From Aerococcus sp. UBA6277 (lineage in GTDB: Bacteria > Bacillota > Bacilli > Lactobacillales > Aerococcaceae): a stretch of 46,936 nt of DNA. Numbering within the stretch: the stretch's first letter is position 1; each line of letters begins with the position of its first letter. The stretch lies in NCBI RefSeq assembly GCF_002440555.1, contig NZ_DJUR01000021.1, positions 1 to 46,936 of the forward strand, read 5' to 3'. Below are positions 1-8,119 of this stretch, one piece after another. The notes below the pieces were generated by a model, which ran no database searches, was not told where the DNA came from, and saw only the letters and a list, made by a program, of their open reading frames with translations. The translations under genes were made by a program, and so were the position numbers.

Positions 1-296
1 TATCATATCATCTTCATTCGACATTTGTCAACAAAAAGTTTTTTTGATGTTTCATACAAACGATGTCGTGTTGACGACTTGAATATCATATTACTTGACT
101 TGATGTTTCATCAACAAGCAACTTTTACATAGTAACTCAGTTTTAGATTCAAGTCAATATTTATTTTTCAATAGTGTTTAACGCAAAATGTCGTCTCCGC
201 TATTGGATATTTATATTACCACCCTATTCTTTCAAAGTCAATGGTTTCGAATTAAAAATATTTAACAAATTTTCCTTTCGCAAATTTCAGATTAAG
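1..296. other. AT-rich intergenic edge with short palindromes
   Basis: No credible coding region. Three short inverted repeats are visible: TTGTcaACAA (26-35), GTCGTgttgACGAC (65-78) and TTGATGtttCATCAA (100-114). The 12-mer TTGATGTTTCAT occurs twice, at 44-55 and 100-111. This could be an operator region for a gene left of the window, but no regulator or target is visible here. Confidence 0.3.
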
Positions 297-326
297 AAAA
301 AAAGCCGTGAAGTTCCTCCACGACTT
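297..326 (-). terminator. intrinsic terminator of the trmR-like gene
   Basis: On the minus strand an 11-bp stem (arms 316-326 and 302-312, with G-U wobbles) closes a three-base loop and is followed by a T run. It lies about 20 bases after the stop codon of the methyltransferase. Confidence 0.8.
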
Positions 327-347
327 GATTTCTATCTATATTATTTA

Positions 348-1100
348 TTAGAAGTTTTTCTCTAACAAGTAGGAGAAATCTGTATCATCAATCTTCTCTA
401 CAAGTAAGACACCATCACCTAGAGGTAAGACAGAGGTTTTTAAGTTTGGATGACCCACCACTTCCTCTAAAAGTAGATTTAATTTTTTATGGATTTTACG
501 AACACGTTTTGGAATGGTGTCCAATCCATTAAAGACTGTACCACCTTGGAAGATATCGTCAATCATCAAGATGCCACCAACTTCTAGTCGGTCCATGATT
601 AATGGGAAGAAGTCAAAGTATTTTGCTTTCGCTGAATCTAATAAGGCAAAGTCATATTTAGTTTCTAGAGTTGGCAATACATCTTTGGCGTCACCTTCGT
701 GGATAGTTACTTGGTGTGTTACACCTAATTTTTTAAAGTTGACTTTAGCAGCAGCAATCATTTTGTCATAACGATCGATGGTATCTAAGGATCTTTCAGG
801 ATGGTCATAAACCATTAACGATCCAGAGAATCCGATGGCCATACCGATTTCTAGAATTTTCCTTGGTTGTTTAACACTTAATAGAAAATCTAAGAAAACT
901 GCTGTTTCATGAGGGATTACTGGTACGCGGTTTTCATGGGCGTAATCTTCTAATTCTTTTAGTGGTGCTGGAAAGTCGTTTTGTCCAGTACGCATGAAGT
1001 TTAATACGCCTGATTCTACTACTGGGCGGTCCATCATTTCATTTTGCACTACTTTTTCTTTCGTTTCATTTATTTGATTTGCTTGATTTACTTCAGTCAT
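348..1100 (-). CDS. class I SAM-dependent O-methyltransferase, TrmR (YrrM)-like
   Basis: Probable SAM-dependent O-methyltransferase of 250 residues. The Rossmann glycine motif ILEIGMAIGFSG is at about 82-93. Acidic and metal-binding type residues follow (DSAKAKYFD, then MIDDIFQGG), as in the catechol/caffeoyl-CoA O-methyltransferase fold. The closest known role is Bacillus YrrM/TrmR, which methylates 5-hydroxyuridine in the tRNA wobble position. That assignment comes from family resemblance, not from any unique motif. The protein is about 30 residues longer than YrrM because of a charged N-terminal extension (residues 1-30). The start is well supported by AAAGGAG five bases upstream. A terminator separates it from the upstream CNNM/CBS gene, so it may be monocistronic or receive read-through. 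Confidence 0.75.
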   Translation of the reverse strand: MTEVNQANQINETKEKVVQNEMMDRPVVESGVLNFMRTGQNDFPAPLKELEDYAHENRVPVIPHETAVFLDFLLSVKQPRKILEIGMAIGFSGSLMVYDHPERSLDTIDRYDKMIAAAKVNFKKLGVTHQVTIHEGDAKDVLPTLETKYDFALLDSAKAKYFDFFPLIMDRLEVGGILMIDDIFQGGTVFNGLDTIPKRVRKIHKKLNLLLEEVVGHPNLKTSVLPLGDGVLLVEKIDDTDFSYLLEKNF

Positions 1101-1117
1101 ATTTACTCCTTTAGTTG

Positions 1118-1147
1118 AAAAAAGTCCGGAAAGATTCCGAACTTTTT
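1118..1147 (-). terminator. intrinsic terminator after the CNNM/CBS gene
   Basis: A 13-bp stem with one wobble, loop TCT and six T's on the minus strand. It sits between the stop of the CNNM/CBS gene and the ribosome binding site of the methyltransferase gene, and the two features almost touch. Confidence 0.75.
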
Positions 1148-1151
1148 AATG

Positions 1152-2495
1152 CTATTTATTTTCTTCTACTTCTTCTTCAGCTAATTCATCGATATCCAAT
1201 TTCTTAACTTGGATACCTCGGATACGTCCATTTTCAACTGCCGTGGTCATTAGCTTATAATTTTCAATTCGGATCACTTCTTCTGCTCGGTCTTCAGGGA
1301 AGTAACCTAGAATTTCAATCATGTAACCTGCAATGGTATCTGACTCATCGGATTCTACGTTTGTTTTGAATAAGTGGTTAAACTTATCGATTGGCATGAT
1401 TCCATTAATAATGTAAGTAGTGTCATTGATACGTTTGTAAAGATGTGAAATTTCATCATACTCATCTTCAATGTCCCCGACGATTTCTTCGATTAAGTCT
1501 TCTAGGGTAACCAAACCAACTACACCATTATATTCATCTTTGAGGATGGCTAGATGTTGATGGTTTTTCTTAAAGTCTAATAGTAAATCATCAATAAAGC
1601 TTGTTTCCGGTGCAAAGAAAGCTGGTTTAACAACGTTAGTGATTTCGATATTTTCAAAACCTACTTTACGCGCTTCACGTAAAATATCTTTTGTATGGAT
1701 AATTCCAACAATGTCATCTTTATCATCTTTATAGACTGGCACACGAGAATATTGGGAGCTTAAGATTTCATTTACGATTTCTTGGTTGTCATCTTCAATA
1801 TCTACCATAAAGGTATCAGTACGAGGAGTCATTACCTCTCTAGCCAATTTAGTATCCAAAGATAATACACCTTGCATCATTTGGAACTCATCACTATCAA
1901 TTACACCTTCACGACGTGAGGAATTAATAATCCCTTGAATTTCTTCACGAGTAAATTGTTGGCTGTCTTCAGAAAACTCGAGTGGAGTTATTTTCTTCAA
2001 TACATTTGTTGATGCTGTTAGCAACCATACGAAAGGTTTGAAGAATGCTTTTAACACCGAAATAATACCAGCTGATTGTCGTGCATACGATTCAGGTACT
2101 TGTAAGGCTAGTTGTTTTGGATATAACTCACCTAATACCAATGTGAAGTATGACAAGATTAAGGTTACAGCTGCTGTAGCAATTGTTTCACCTGCTGGAA
2201 TACCAGATAGATACGGCTCTAAATAAGAAACGAAGGTCGTAGACGCTGCTGCAGATGAGAAGAAACCAGCAAAAGTAATCCCTACTTGAATCGTTGATAA
2301 GAAATCATCAGAGTTTTCAAGAAGTTTTATTACTTTTTGAGATTTTATATCTCCTTCTTCTGCCATAGTTTCTAGTTTTGAATGGTTAACAGATACAAAG
2401 GCCATTTCAGCTCCTGCTAGGAAGGCATTCACCAATGTTAAAATAATAATTAATAATATCTGTCCCCCTACGTTTGAGGCCCCAGGATCTCCCAT
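1152..2495 (-). CDS. CNNM (DUF21)/CBS/CorC-HlyC domain membrane protein
   Basis: A 447-residue hemolysin-C/CorC-like protein. Residues 1-200 form the DUF21 (CNNM) domain with hydrophobic segments near 10-30, 70-90 and 100-120, plus the family phrase FLAGAEMAFVSVN. A CBS pair occupies about 215-340 (EVMTPRTDTFMV, VGIIHTKDI, VGLVTLEDLIEEIVGDIEDE), and the transporter-associated domain is at about 355-435. Members of this family are linked to Mg2+/Co2+ efflux or Mg2+ homeostasis and sit in the cytoplasmic membrane. A possible ribosome binding site (AAAGGAG) lies rather far (about 13 bases) from the ATG, so a slightly upstream non-ATG start cannot be excluded. The acidic C-terminal tail is ordinary for the family. 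Confidence 0.88.
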   Translation of the reverse strand: MGDPGASNVGGQILLIIILTLVNAFLAGAEMAFVSVNHSKLETMAEEGDIKSQKVIKLLENSDDFLSTIQVGITFAGFFSSAAASTTFVSYLEPYLSGIPAGETIATAAVTLILSYFTLVLGELYPKQLALQVPESYARQSAGIISVLKAFFKPFVWLLTASTNVLKKITPLEFSEDSQQFTREEIQGIINSSRREGVIDSDEFQMMQGVLSLDTKLAREVMTPRTDTFMVDIEDDNQEIVNEILSSQYSRVPVYKDDKDDIVGIIHTKDILREARKVGFENIEITNVVKPAFFAPETSFIDDLLLDFKKNHQHLAILKDEYNGVVGLVTLEDLIEEIVGDIEDEYDEISHLYKRINDTTYIINGIMPIDKFNHLFKTNVESDESDTIAGYMIEILGYFPEDRAEEVIRIENYKLMTTAVENGRIRGIQVKKLDIDELAEEEVEENK

Positions 2496-2728
2496 AATGT
2501 CGAATTCTCTCCTTTATTATATGTATGTACAATAATCTAATTTTAGTATACAACCCCTAGGTTTAAAAGGCAAGATTCAACTTATAAGTATGGCTAAAGA
2601 TTGCGGACTTCATCCTATTTTCAAGCTTTTTGACTAACAGTTTTGACAAAAAGGAGAAACCCAACAAACTAAAGAAGTTGTATAGAAAACAAATAATCCT
2701 CATCTTTACAGATACTAACTCTGTTCAA

Positions 2729-2926
2729 TTAAACCAGGTTGAATTCTTTACCATCGTAAGCTTTAATGTAAGTTTGTAGGTGAGGTACATCAGCTAAAGC
2801 GAATGGATGGTTCACTGGTACCTAATTTGTAGGGATTTCGTTTACGCAGAAATGAATATTCGGCGTACTTTTAGATGCTACCCATGCAACATGTTGTACA
2901 ATACCTGCAACAATTTTCGCAACCTT
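2729..2926 (-). pseudogene. remnant of a probable GH3 glycosidase C-terminus
   Basis: Reading the minus strand in one frame from about 2926 to the stop at 2729 gives roughly 65 residues with one in-frame TAG near 2822-2824. The downstream part reads VPVNHPFALADVPHLQTYI..AYDGKEF. It resembles the C-terminal end of family 3 glycoside hydrolases (beta-N-acetylhexosaminidase-like: NPF.LADVP...TYI.AY). Another stop lies just upstream and no start or promoter is visible. I read it as the decayed 3' end of a lost gene. The family call rests on memory of the motif only. Confidence 0.45.
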
Positions 2927-2967
2927 CTAACCTTACTATAATCTTTAGCATGATTTTGCCATCTTTA

Positions 2968-2976
2968 TGGTATAAT
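2968..2976 (+). promoter_or_regulatory. extended -10 promoter of the CBS-ACT gene
   Basis: TGGTATAAT is an extended -10 element (TGn-TATAAT) about 40 bases before the ATG at 3018. No convincing -35 is present at 17 bases, as is common for extended -10 promoters. Confidence 0.5.
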
Positions 2977-3017
2977 TGGGTCGAAAATGAATATAATGAA
3001 AGAGCGAGGTCATACAT

Positions 3018-3665
3018 ATGAACATCCGGGAACTAAGTATCAAGCGGGAGGACGTTAAATATGTCACCGAGGCTAATACCTTACAAGAAGCCTTAGACAT
3101 TATGAAAGAATATAATTTCCGGTCCCTGCCGATCTTAAGTCAGTCCGGAACGATGTATCGCGGAAACATTTACCGACAACACATTTACAAGAGACTTTTA
3201 AATGGCGAGTCTTTAGATGTATCGGTTACCCATCATTTAAAGAATGCAACGAAATACATCTATACCAATTCAACCCTTTTCCAAACCATTTTTGCCATTC
3301 GGGACCTACCTTATATCAGTGTCTTGAACGAAGACCATACTTTCTATGGCATCCTAACTCACCGTGCTTATGAGCGCGGTTTGTTCAAGGCTTGGTCTTT
3401 GGATGAGGACGGTTTTGTCTTAACGATTCAAGCAAACCAAGAAGACCAAGGTGCTTTAGCAGTCATTTCCCGTATTATCGGTCGCTTTGCTTCTATCAAG
3501 ACGGTGGTTACGACTGTTGATCCGAAAACTGACTTATCAAATATCATCATTTCATTAAAAGGTGACTGTTCACATCAGTCGCTTGAGAAAATTATCTCAA
3601 GGATTGAACGGAAGAATTATAAGATTCTTTCTGTTGGTAATACTAAATCAATCGCCTTAAGCTAA
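3018..3665 (+). CDS. CBS-ACT domain protein, CbpA-like (possible c-di-AMP binder)
   Basis: A soluble protein of 215 residues. An N-terminal CBS pair occupies about 10-130 (NTLQEALDIMKEYNFRSLPI, then FYGILTHRAYERGLF). An ACT-like betaalphabeta domain follows at about 140-210 (LAVISRIIGRFASIKTVV). This order and length match the Listeria CbpA family, whose CBS module binds cyclic di-AMP. Nucleotide binding here is inferred from that resemblance. The gene stands alone on the plus strand, with a GAGCGAGG ribosome binding site before the ATG, an extended -10 upstream and a bidirectional terminator downstream. It may take part in nucleotide-signal control of potassium or osmolyte physiology; the OpuC importer a few kilobases away also has CBS domains. 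Confidence 0.72.
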   Translation: MNIRELSIKREDVKYVTEANTLQEALDIMKEYNFRSLPILSQSGTMYRGNIYRQHIYKRLLNGESLDVSVTHHLKNATKYIYTNSTLFQTIFAIRDLPYISVLNEDHTFYGILTHRAYERGLFKAWSLDEDGFVLTIQANQEDQGALAVISRIIGRFASIKTVVTTVDPKTDLSNIIISLKGDCSHQSLEKIISRIERKNYKILSVGNTKSIALS

Positions 3666-3685
3666 GGTGTACATTTTGACACAAG

Positions 3686-3734
3686 AAAACCTAGCCCTTT
3701 GACTACCGTAATGGCGTCAATGGACTAGGTTTTT
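3686..3734. terminator. bidirectional terminator
   Basis: An AAAACCTAG...CTAGGTTTT stem, with further inner pairing between TTGAC and GTCAA, has T runs usable in both directions. It lies between the convergent CBS-ACT and metallo-hydrolase genes. Confidence 0.75.
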
Positions 3735-3762
3735 CTTTGCTTATATAAGGATTGTTTCTATT

Positions 3763-4368
3763 TTAGAGATTGCCCTGTAAAAATGGATTGGTCGCTTGTT
3801 CCTGACCAATTGTAGTAATTTCACCGTGCCCTGGAAGAACTTGCGTTTCATCCGGTAAGGTCAACAAATGTCGCTTGATACCGGTAATTAATACATCTTT
3901 GTCACCATGGTCTAAGTCAGTTCGACCAATGGTTCCTTTGAATAGGGTATCGCCAGCAACGACGAAGCCGTCTTCCTCAAAAATATATACAACGGATCCT
4001 GGGGAATGCCCTGGTACGTGTGCAGTTTTAAAAGTGAAGCCAGCAATGGATTGTTGCCCCATTTTGTCCCAATAATGGGTACGGGTTTTTGGCATTCTGG
4101 TTTGCTTGTCTTCCAACCAGTCGGCTTCGATGATATGTTGCCATACATTAATGTTATACCGCTCGCGAATGTCTTCTACGGCACCGATATGGTCGAAATG
4201 GGCGTGGGTCAAGAGAATCGCTACTGGATTTAACTGGTTTTCTGCAATCAGTTCTTCGATTGTTTCTACTTGGTCACCAGGATCAATGACCAGTGTATCC
4301 TTGTTGTCTTTGACGATAAAGTAAGGATGTTCTTGGACAGGTCCTACTGTTAATTGATATACTTGCAT
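3763..4368 (-). CDS. metallo-beta-lactamase-fold hydrolase (glyoxalase II-like)
   Basis: A 201-residue metallo-hydrolase. The metal-binding motif THAHFDH is at 54-60, and further ligand histidines/aspartate are seen in HVPGHSPG, VVAGDTLF and LPGHGEIT. The length and layout match the YqgX-type glyoxalase II/hydroxyacylglutathione hydrolase-like proteins of Firmicutes, which are cytoplasmic thioesterase-like enzymes. The true substrate cannot be told from sequence. The ribosome binding site GGTGGAGGG precedes the ATG. It is a single-gene unit. Confidence 0.85.
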   Translation of the reverse strand: MQVYQLTVGPVQEHPYFIVKDNKDTLVIDPGDQVETIEELIAENQLNPVAILLTHAHFDHIGAVEDIRERYNINVWQHIIEADWLEDKQTRMPKTRTHYWDKMGQQSIAGFTFKTAHVPGHSPGSVVYIFEEDGFVVAGDTLFKGTIGRTDLDHGDKDVLITGIKRHLLTLPDETQVLPGHGEITTIGQEQATNPFLQGNL

Positions 4369-4452
4369 CCGTTATCCCTCCACCTTTATTAGACGGTCAC
4401 ATAGTGTCTTTCTTTACATATTTTAGCAATCAACCCTCTAAAGGACAAACAA

Positions 4453-4947
4453 TTACCCTTCCATCAATTTTCTGAAGTTTAGGCGTTTGTCTAAGTAGTA
4501 GAATAATGGTGCGGTGATCCCCATAATGATGATTTCACTTAAGAACGTAGTAAAGTATGTCAACCAGAATGGAAGTTGGATCACCCAGAATAATTCTAGC
4601 GCGATGATGAAGATCATGACTGAGAAGACCAGACTGAGGATGATCATGCGTTGTTTGGTGTCTTTAGCGAATCTGAATAGGTACTCGGCCACTAAGAATG
4701 ATAGCAAAGTGTGCAGTGTCCCAAATACGATATCGTAAATACCTAGAGATGCCGAGAACATCAGGTTAGCTAGGAATACGCCCAGTACGACGCCCCATTT
4801 GTAGTCTTTGTGAAAAACGGCTAAGTGATTCAAGCCCTCTGATACGCGGAATTGAATGGCACCGAATCCTAAAGGTTGGACGAAATACATTAAAACGATG
4901 TAAATCGCGGTGATCATAGCTGAGTTCACCAATTTTCTTGTTTTCAT
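4453..4947 (-). CDS. queT: QueT family queuosine-precursor (preQ1) transporter
   Basis: A small membrane protein of 164 residues with about five hydrophobic segments. The QueT hallmarks near the N-terminus are FVQPLGFGAIQFRVSEGLN and GVVLGVFLANL. It is the substrate-binding S-component of an energy-coupling-factor importer for the queuosine precursor preQ1, used in tRNA wobble modification. A longer frame opens upstream at 5013, but that part lies inside the preQ1 aptamer. The ATG at 4945-4947 has AGGAGG eight bases before it, so I place the start there. The riboswitch directly upstream confirms the substrate class. The energising ECF module is not in this window. Confidence 0.9.
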   Translation of the reverse strand: MKTRKLVNSAMITAIYIVLMYFVQPLGFGAIQFRVSEGLNHLAVFHKDYKWGVVLGVFLANLMFSASLGIYDIVFGTLHTLLSFLVAEYLFRFAKDTKQRMIILSLVFSVMIFIIALELFWVIQLPFWLTYFTTFLSEIIIMGITAPLFYYLDKRLNFRKLMEG

Positions 4948-4959
4948 AAAAATGCCTCC

Positions 4960-4993
4960 TAGTTTTTTTCTGTTGGATGTTTGCGAACAACAG
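4960..4993 (-). promoter_or_regulatory. preQ1-I riboswitch aptamer
   Basis: On the minus strand: stem CTGTTG...AACAG, loop TTCGCAAACATCC, then the A-rich strand AAAAAAACTA directly followed by GGAGG. This is the class I preQ1 architecture, with a short hairpin and an A-rich tail whose CUA can pair with the loop. The tail abuts the Shine-Dalgarno sequence of queT, so ligand binding should occlude the ribosome binding site (translational control). Confidence 0.85.
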
Positions 4994-4998
4994 TTATA

Positions 4999-5027
4999 AA
5001 AATACAGTAACATTGGGCATAATACAA
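4999..5027 (-). promoter_or_regulatory. queT promoter
   Basis: TTGTAT (5022-5027), a 17-base spacer, then TATTTT (4999-5004). The predicted transcription start near 4994 would place the first base of the aptamer stem almost at +1. Confidence 0.5.
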
Positions 5028-5053
5028 GATAGAAATAGCGCTATTTTGCCTAT

Positions 5054-5096
5054 AAAAAAGCAGTGACGGACTTTGTTGTCAATCACTGCTTTTTTT
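5054..5096. terminator. terminator of the UPF0316 gene (bidirectional)
   Basis: An AGCAGTGA.../...TCACTGCT stem is flanked by A and T runs on both sides. It begins a few bases after the stop at 5102 on the minus strand. Confidence 0.8.
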
Positions 5097-5101
5097 GCTA
5101 C

Positions 5102-5809
5102 TTATTTTTCATTTGCTTTCTGATCAGATTTTCCATCTAAATCTTGTTCAAATGAAGGATCTTTTGTTTCTTGGTTGACCTCTTCATCGAATAAGTAACC
5201 TGTTTCCTCTACATATTCTTCTCTTGATTCTACTTCCTCAACCACGATATTGTCGTTTTGTTGATCTTTGACTTTTGATCGTTTGATCAAACGCGGGTTT
5301 ACCCGTTTAGACCAGAAACCGCCATGGATATATTTGGCATCATAAGATAGGTAGAATGCTTTGGGATCAATTTCATCAATAGTCCGGTGCAAATAGACTT
5401 CATTTGACCGCGGTGTCAGGATCGTTAGGATCAGCCGATCACCGTCACGGCCGTAACCTACTTGAATGGTTACCCCGTAGCCACGTTCACGTAAGGCGTT
5501 AGCTAGGGTATGGTCGTCATTTTGCACGTAAACTTCGACAACTGAGTAGCCCAGTGCGAGTTTGGTTTCAATCATCATTCCGCAATAAATTCCTACACCG
5601 AATCCTAATGCGTAGACGATCAGGTAAATCGGATTTGATAGGTATTGCATTACCATGGATAGCCCTAATGTATAAACCGTTACCTCTACAACGGCTATGA
5701 TTGGCGCGATTTTTTGATAACCGCGCATGGTCAATAGGGTCCGAATGGTATTCAACATGATGTATACCAAGTTGATGAGAAAGATTTGCAGTAGTAAGCT
5801 CCAATCCAT
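5102..5809 (-). CDS. UPF0316/DUF2179 membrane protein (YebE-like)
   Basis: A 235-residue membrane protein of unknown function. Three hydrophobic segments cover about residues 5-80 (with the family-like stretch NTIRTLLTMRG). A soluble DUF2179 domain follows at about 85-170 (LANALRERGYGVTIQVGYGRDG, LITILTPRSNE). The last 60 residues form a charged, mostly acidic tail that is longer than in typical members. An alternating Thr/Arg-rich loop and the GYG.DG motif support the family. The gene lies just downstream of opuCD (27-base gap), so it may be transcribed with the OpuC operon. No specific role can be given. Confidence 0.75.
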   Translation of the reverse strand: MDWSLLLQIFLINLVYIMLNTIRTLLTMRGYQKIAPIIAVVEVTVYTLGLSMVMQYLSNPIYLIVYALGFGVGIYCGMMIETKLALGYSVVEVYVQNDDHTLANALRERGYGVTIQVGYGRDGDRLILTILTPRSNEVYLHRTIDEIDPKAFYLSYDAKYIHGGFWSKRVNPRLIKRSKVKDQQNDNIVVEEVESREEYVEETGYLFDEEVNQETKDPSFEQDLDGKSDQKANEK

Positions 5810-5836
5810 AGACTCATCCTTTCATTTATTGCTAGA

Positions 5837-6502
5837 TTATTTGGTTGATGACGGGTCCAATCGTTTCTCAATTAGTCCTAACAACCAGTCAGCTAGGATT
5901 GACATAAGTGAGATTGGAATCACTGCTGCGATGATGATAGATGTACCCTCTGACGCATTTACACCACGTTGCAACACGTCACCAAGTCCACCGGCACCAA
6001 CGAATGTACCGATTGTAGAAATCCCGATACCTGTAATAAAGGCATTACGGATACCACCCATGATAACTGACAGTGCTAGTGGCAGTTCAACTTTATAAAT
6101 CACTTGCCAAGGGGTCATCCCCATCCCTTTACCAACATCTACCATTGTATCATCTACACTGATCACACCAGTATAAGTATTTCGTAGAATTGGTAAGATT
6201 GAGTATAAGAAAATGGTAAACACAACCAAGTTAGGTCCTAGACCCATCACTAACATGACTACTGAAAGCAAAGCTAAGTTCGGCACAGTTTGAATAATGT
6301 TGGCTAAACCTAAGATAAAGCCAGACGTTTTACGTTTGTGGGCAATAAAGAAACCTAATGGTACGGCCACCATGATCGCGAAGACTACCCCGTAAGAAGT
6401 CATCAATAGTTGGCGGAAGAATTGTGATAATAGATACATCCCATTTTGTTGGAAGTAATACACGATTTGCTCAGATAAGTTTAATTGTGTAACGTCTACC
6501 AT
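5837..6502 (-). CDS. opuCD: OpuC-type osmolyte ABC transporter permease
   Basis: An integral membrane permease of 221 residues with five to six transmembrane segments. The coupling loop EAA-like motif is DVGKGMGMTPWQVIYKVELP at about 121-140. It is the second permease of a glycine betaine/carnitine/choline importer and pairs with OpuCB. The start codon overlaps the stop of opuCC by one base (TAATG), so the two are translationally coupled. The order opuCA-CB-CC-CD matches Bacillus and Listeria. Confidence 0.88.
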   Translation of the reverse strand: MVDVTQLNLSEQIVYYFQQNGMYLLSQFFRQLLMTSYGVVFAIMVAVPLGFFIAHKRKTSGFILGLANIIQTVPNLALLSVVMLVMGLGPNLVVFTIFLYSILPILRNTYTGVISVDDTMVDVGKGMGMTPWQVIYKVELPLALSVIMGGIRNAFITGIGISTIGTFVGAGGLGDVLQRGVNASEGTSIIIAAVIPISLMSILADWLLGLIEKRLDPSSTK

Positions 6503-7476
6503 TACTCTTCACCTCCTAAATTATCTTGCGACACTGGTTCAATATAAGGTTCTGCATCTTCAAAATAGTTGTTCTCTTCTAAAAAGCGTTCTGCAACAGT
6601 CTGTGGTTCTAATAAATACTGGTCACTTTGGAAGTTTAACTCTTGCATTGTTTCATCCGATATTTTATTAGCTAATTTTTGGAAAATATCATCCAATTCA
6701 GGGAACTCTTCGCGCACTTCATTAGTTGCAACTGGTGCCCCATCATATGGTGGGAAAAGACGTTTGTCATCCTCAAGTACAACTAAGTCTTCGGAAATAA
6801 TGCGACCATCAGTAGAGTAACCTAATACAACGTCTACTTCACCAGAAGAGACTGCTGAGTAAACTAACCCGATTGTCATTGGGTATAACTCTGAGAAATC
6901 AAAATCATAGACTTCTTTAAAGGCTTCATATCCATCACCTTCACGATTTAACCAGGTATTATCTACCCCAACTGAAAACTCATCCGCATATTCTTCCAAG
7001 TCAGATACAGTTTCTAAGCCGTACTCTTCTGCATCTTCACGGCGAACCATGAAGGCATATGTGTTAGCAAAACCATAACCTGGTGTATACCAATGCATAT
7101 CATATTGCGACTCGAATTCTGAAATAACTGTTTCTAAGGCCAAATCTGGATCCGTTTCAGCTTCCATACCCAACTCACCTGTTAGTGATGTCCCGGTATA
7201 GTTTACCGCTGATACGTTGGCATCACCTGTTTCAAGCGCTTGATGGTTCATCGTTGATGACCCTAAGTTGGGAATAATATTTGTTGGTGCATCCGTATAA
7301 TGGTTAACCATACCTTCAACGATATGCCCTAAGATTAGACGTTCTGTTGTTGACCCAGAAACAATGGAAATCCCGTTTTCAGATGACCCACCTAATCCAG
7401 GTAATGAACAAGCTGTTAAAATAATTGTCGATAAGACAGCAACAATGGATGTCTTAAGATATTTCATTTTACGCAA
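6502..7476 (-). CDS. opuCC: OpuC-type substrate-binding lipoprotein
   Basis: The solute receptor of the osmolyte importer. A lipoprotein signal ends at ILTAC followed by SLPGLGG, so the protein should be lipid-anchored outside the membrane. The OpuAC-like binding domain then runs to the end (GSTTERLILGHIVEGM, VDVVLGYSTDGRI). An ATG at 7485 touches the AAAGGAG ribosome binding site with no spacing. The TTG at 7476 lies nine bases after it and makes the better start, giving about 324 residues. The 5' end overlaps opuCB by a few bases. The acidic character is normal for an exported receptor. The exact ligand (betaine, carnitine or choline) is not decided by what I can see. Confidence 0.87.
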   Translation of the reverse strand: MRKMKYLKTSIVAVLSTIILTACSLPGLGGSSENGISIVSGSTTERLILGHIVEGMVNHYTDAPTNIIPNLGSSTMNHQALETGDANVSAVNYTGTSLTGELGMEAETDPDLALETVISEFESQYDMHWYTPGYGFANTYAFMVRREDAEEYGLETVSDLEEYADEFSVGVDNTWLNREGDGYEAFKEVYDFDFSELYPMTIGLVYSAVSSGEVDVVLGYSTDGRIISEDLVVLEDDKRLFPPYDGAPVATNEVREEFPELDDIFQKLANKISDETMQELNFQSDQYLLEPQTVAERFLEENNYFEDAEPYIEPVSQDNLGGEE

Positions 7477-8119
7477 GTGATTCATCTCCTTTCTTAGAAG
7501 AGGTTGTTGGTGTAACCCATTCCTCTATACGTGCCATCACTAAGTCAACAATGACCGCAAGGATGGTTACAGGAATCGTACCACCTAAAATTAAGTCTGG
7601 TCTAAATAGATTCAATCCGTTAAAGATCATGTCCCCTAGACCACCACCACCGATATAAGAAGCTAGTGTTGTCCAGGCGATAACGTAAACAGTTGATAGA
7701 CGGATACCGGCCATAATAACTGGTACCGCAAGTGGTAGTTGTACTTGGCGAATAATTTGCATTCGTTTCAACCCCATCCCTTTAGCGGCATCTAATAAGT
7801 CTGGGTTTACGTTTGACATCCCTAAGTAAGTATTACGGAGAATTGGTAATAGCGAGTAGATAAATAAGGCGACAATTGCCGGCACCTTACCAACACCTAG
7901 GAAAGGAATCATTAAAGCTAAAAGCGCTAGCGTTGGAATTGTTTGCATAACTGACACAATAGCAATCACTACATTAGCTACTTTTGGTACTTGTGAAAGG
8001 AAGATACCTAAAGGTACAGCCACAATCACACCTAAACCTAAGGAAATCAGTGACATGTAAATATGCTCCCAAAGTAGGCGAATGACTTCACTACCTTGGC
8101 TGGCAATAAACTCTTGCAT
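7469..8119 (-). CDS. opuCB: OpuC-type osmolyte ABC transporter permease
   Basis: First permease of the importer, 216 residues with about five transmembrane segments. The coupling loop is LLDAAKGMGLKRMQIIRQVQLP, of which the central AAKGMG is diagnostic. It shares recognisable sequence with OpuCD (both have PILRNTY and a GIR..... motif), as expected for paired permeases. Its start overlaps the opuCA stop by one base (TAATG), and its end overlaps opuCC. Confidence 0.88.
   Translation of the reverse strand: MQEFIASQGSEVIRLLWEHIYMSLISLGLGVIVAVPLGIFLSQVPKVANVVIAIVSVMQTIPTLALLALMIPFLGVGKVPAIVALFIYSLLPILRNTYLGMSNVNPDLLDAAKGMGLKRMQIIRQVQLPLAVPVIMAGIRLSTVYVIAWTTLASYIGGGGLGDMIFNGLNLFRPDLILGGTIPVTILAVIVDLVMARIEEWVTPTTSSKKGDESLA

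Noticed and set aside
4948..5013. Longer N-terminus for queT starting at 5013
   Set aside because: It would translate through the preQ1 aptamer and Shine-Dalgarno; the ATG at 4947 has the proper AGGAGG.
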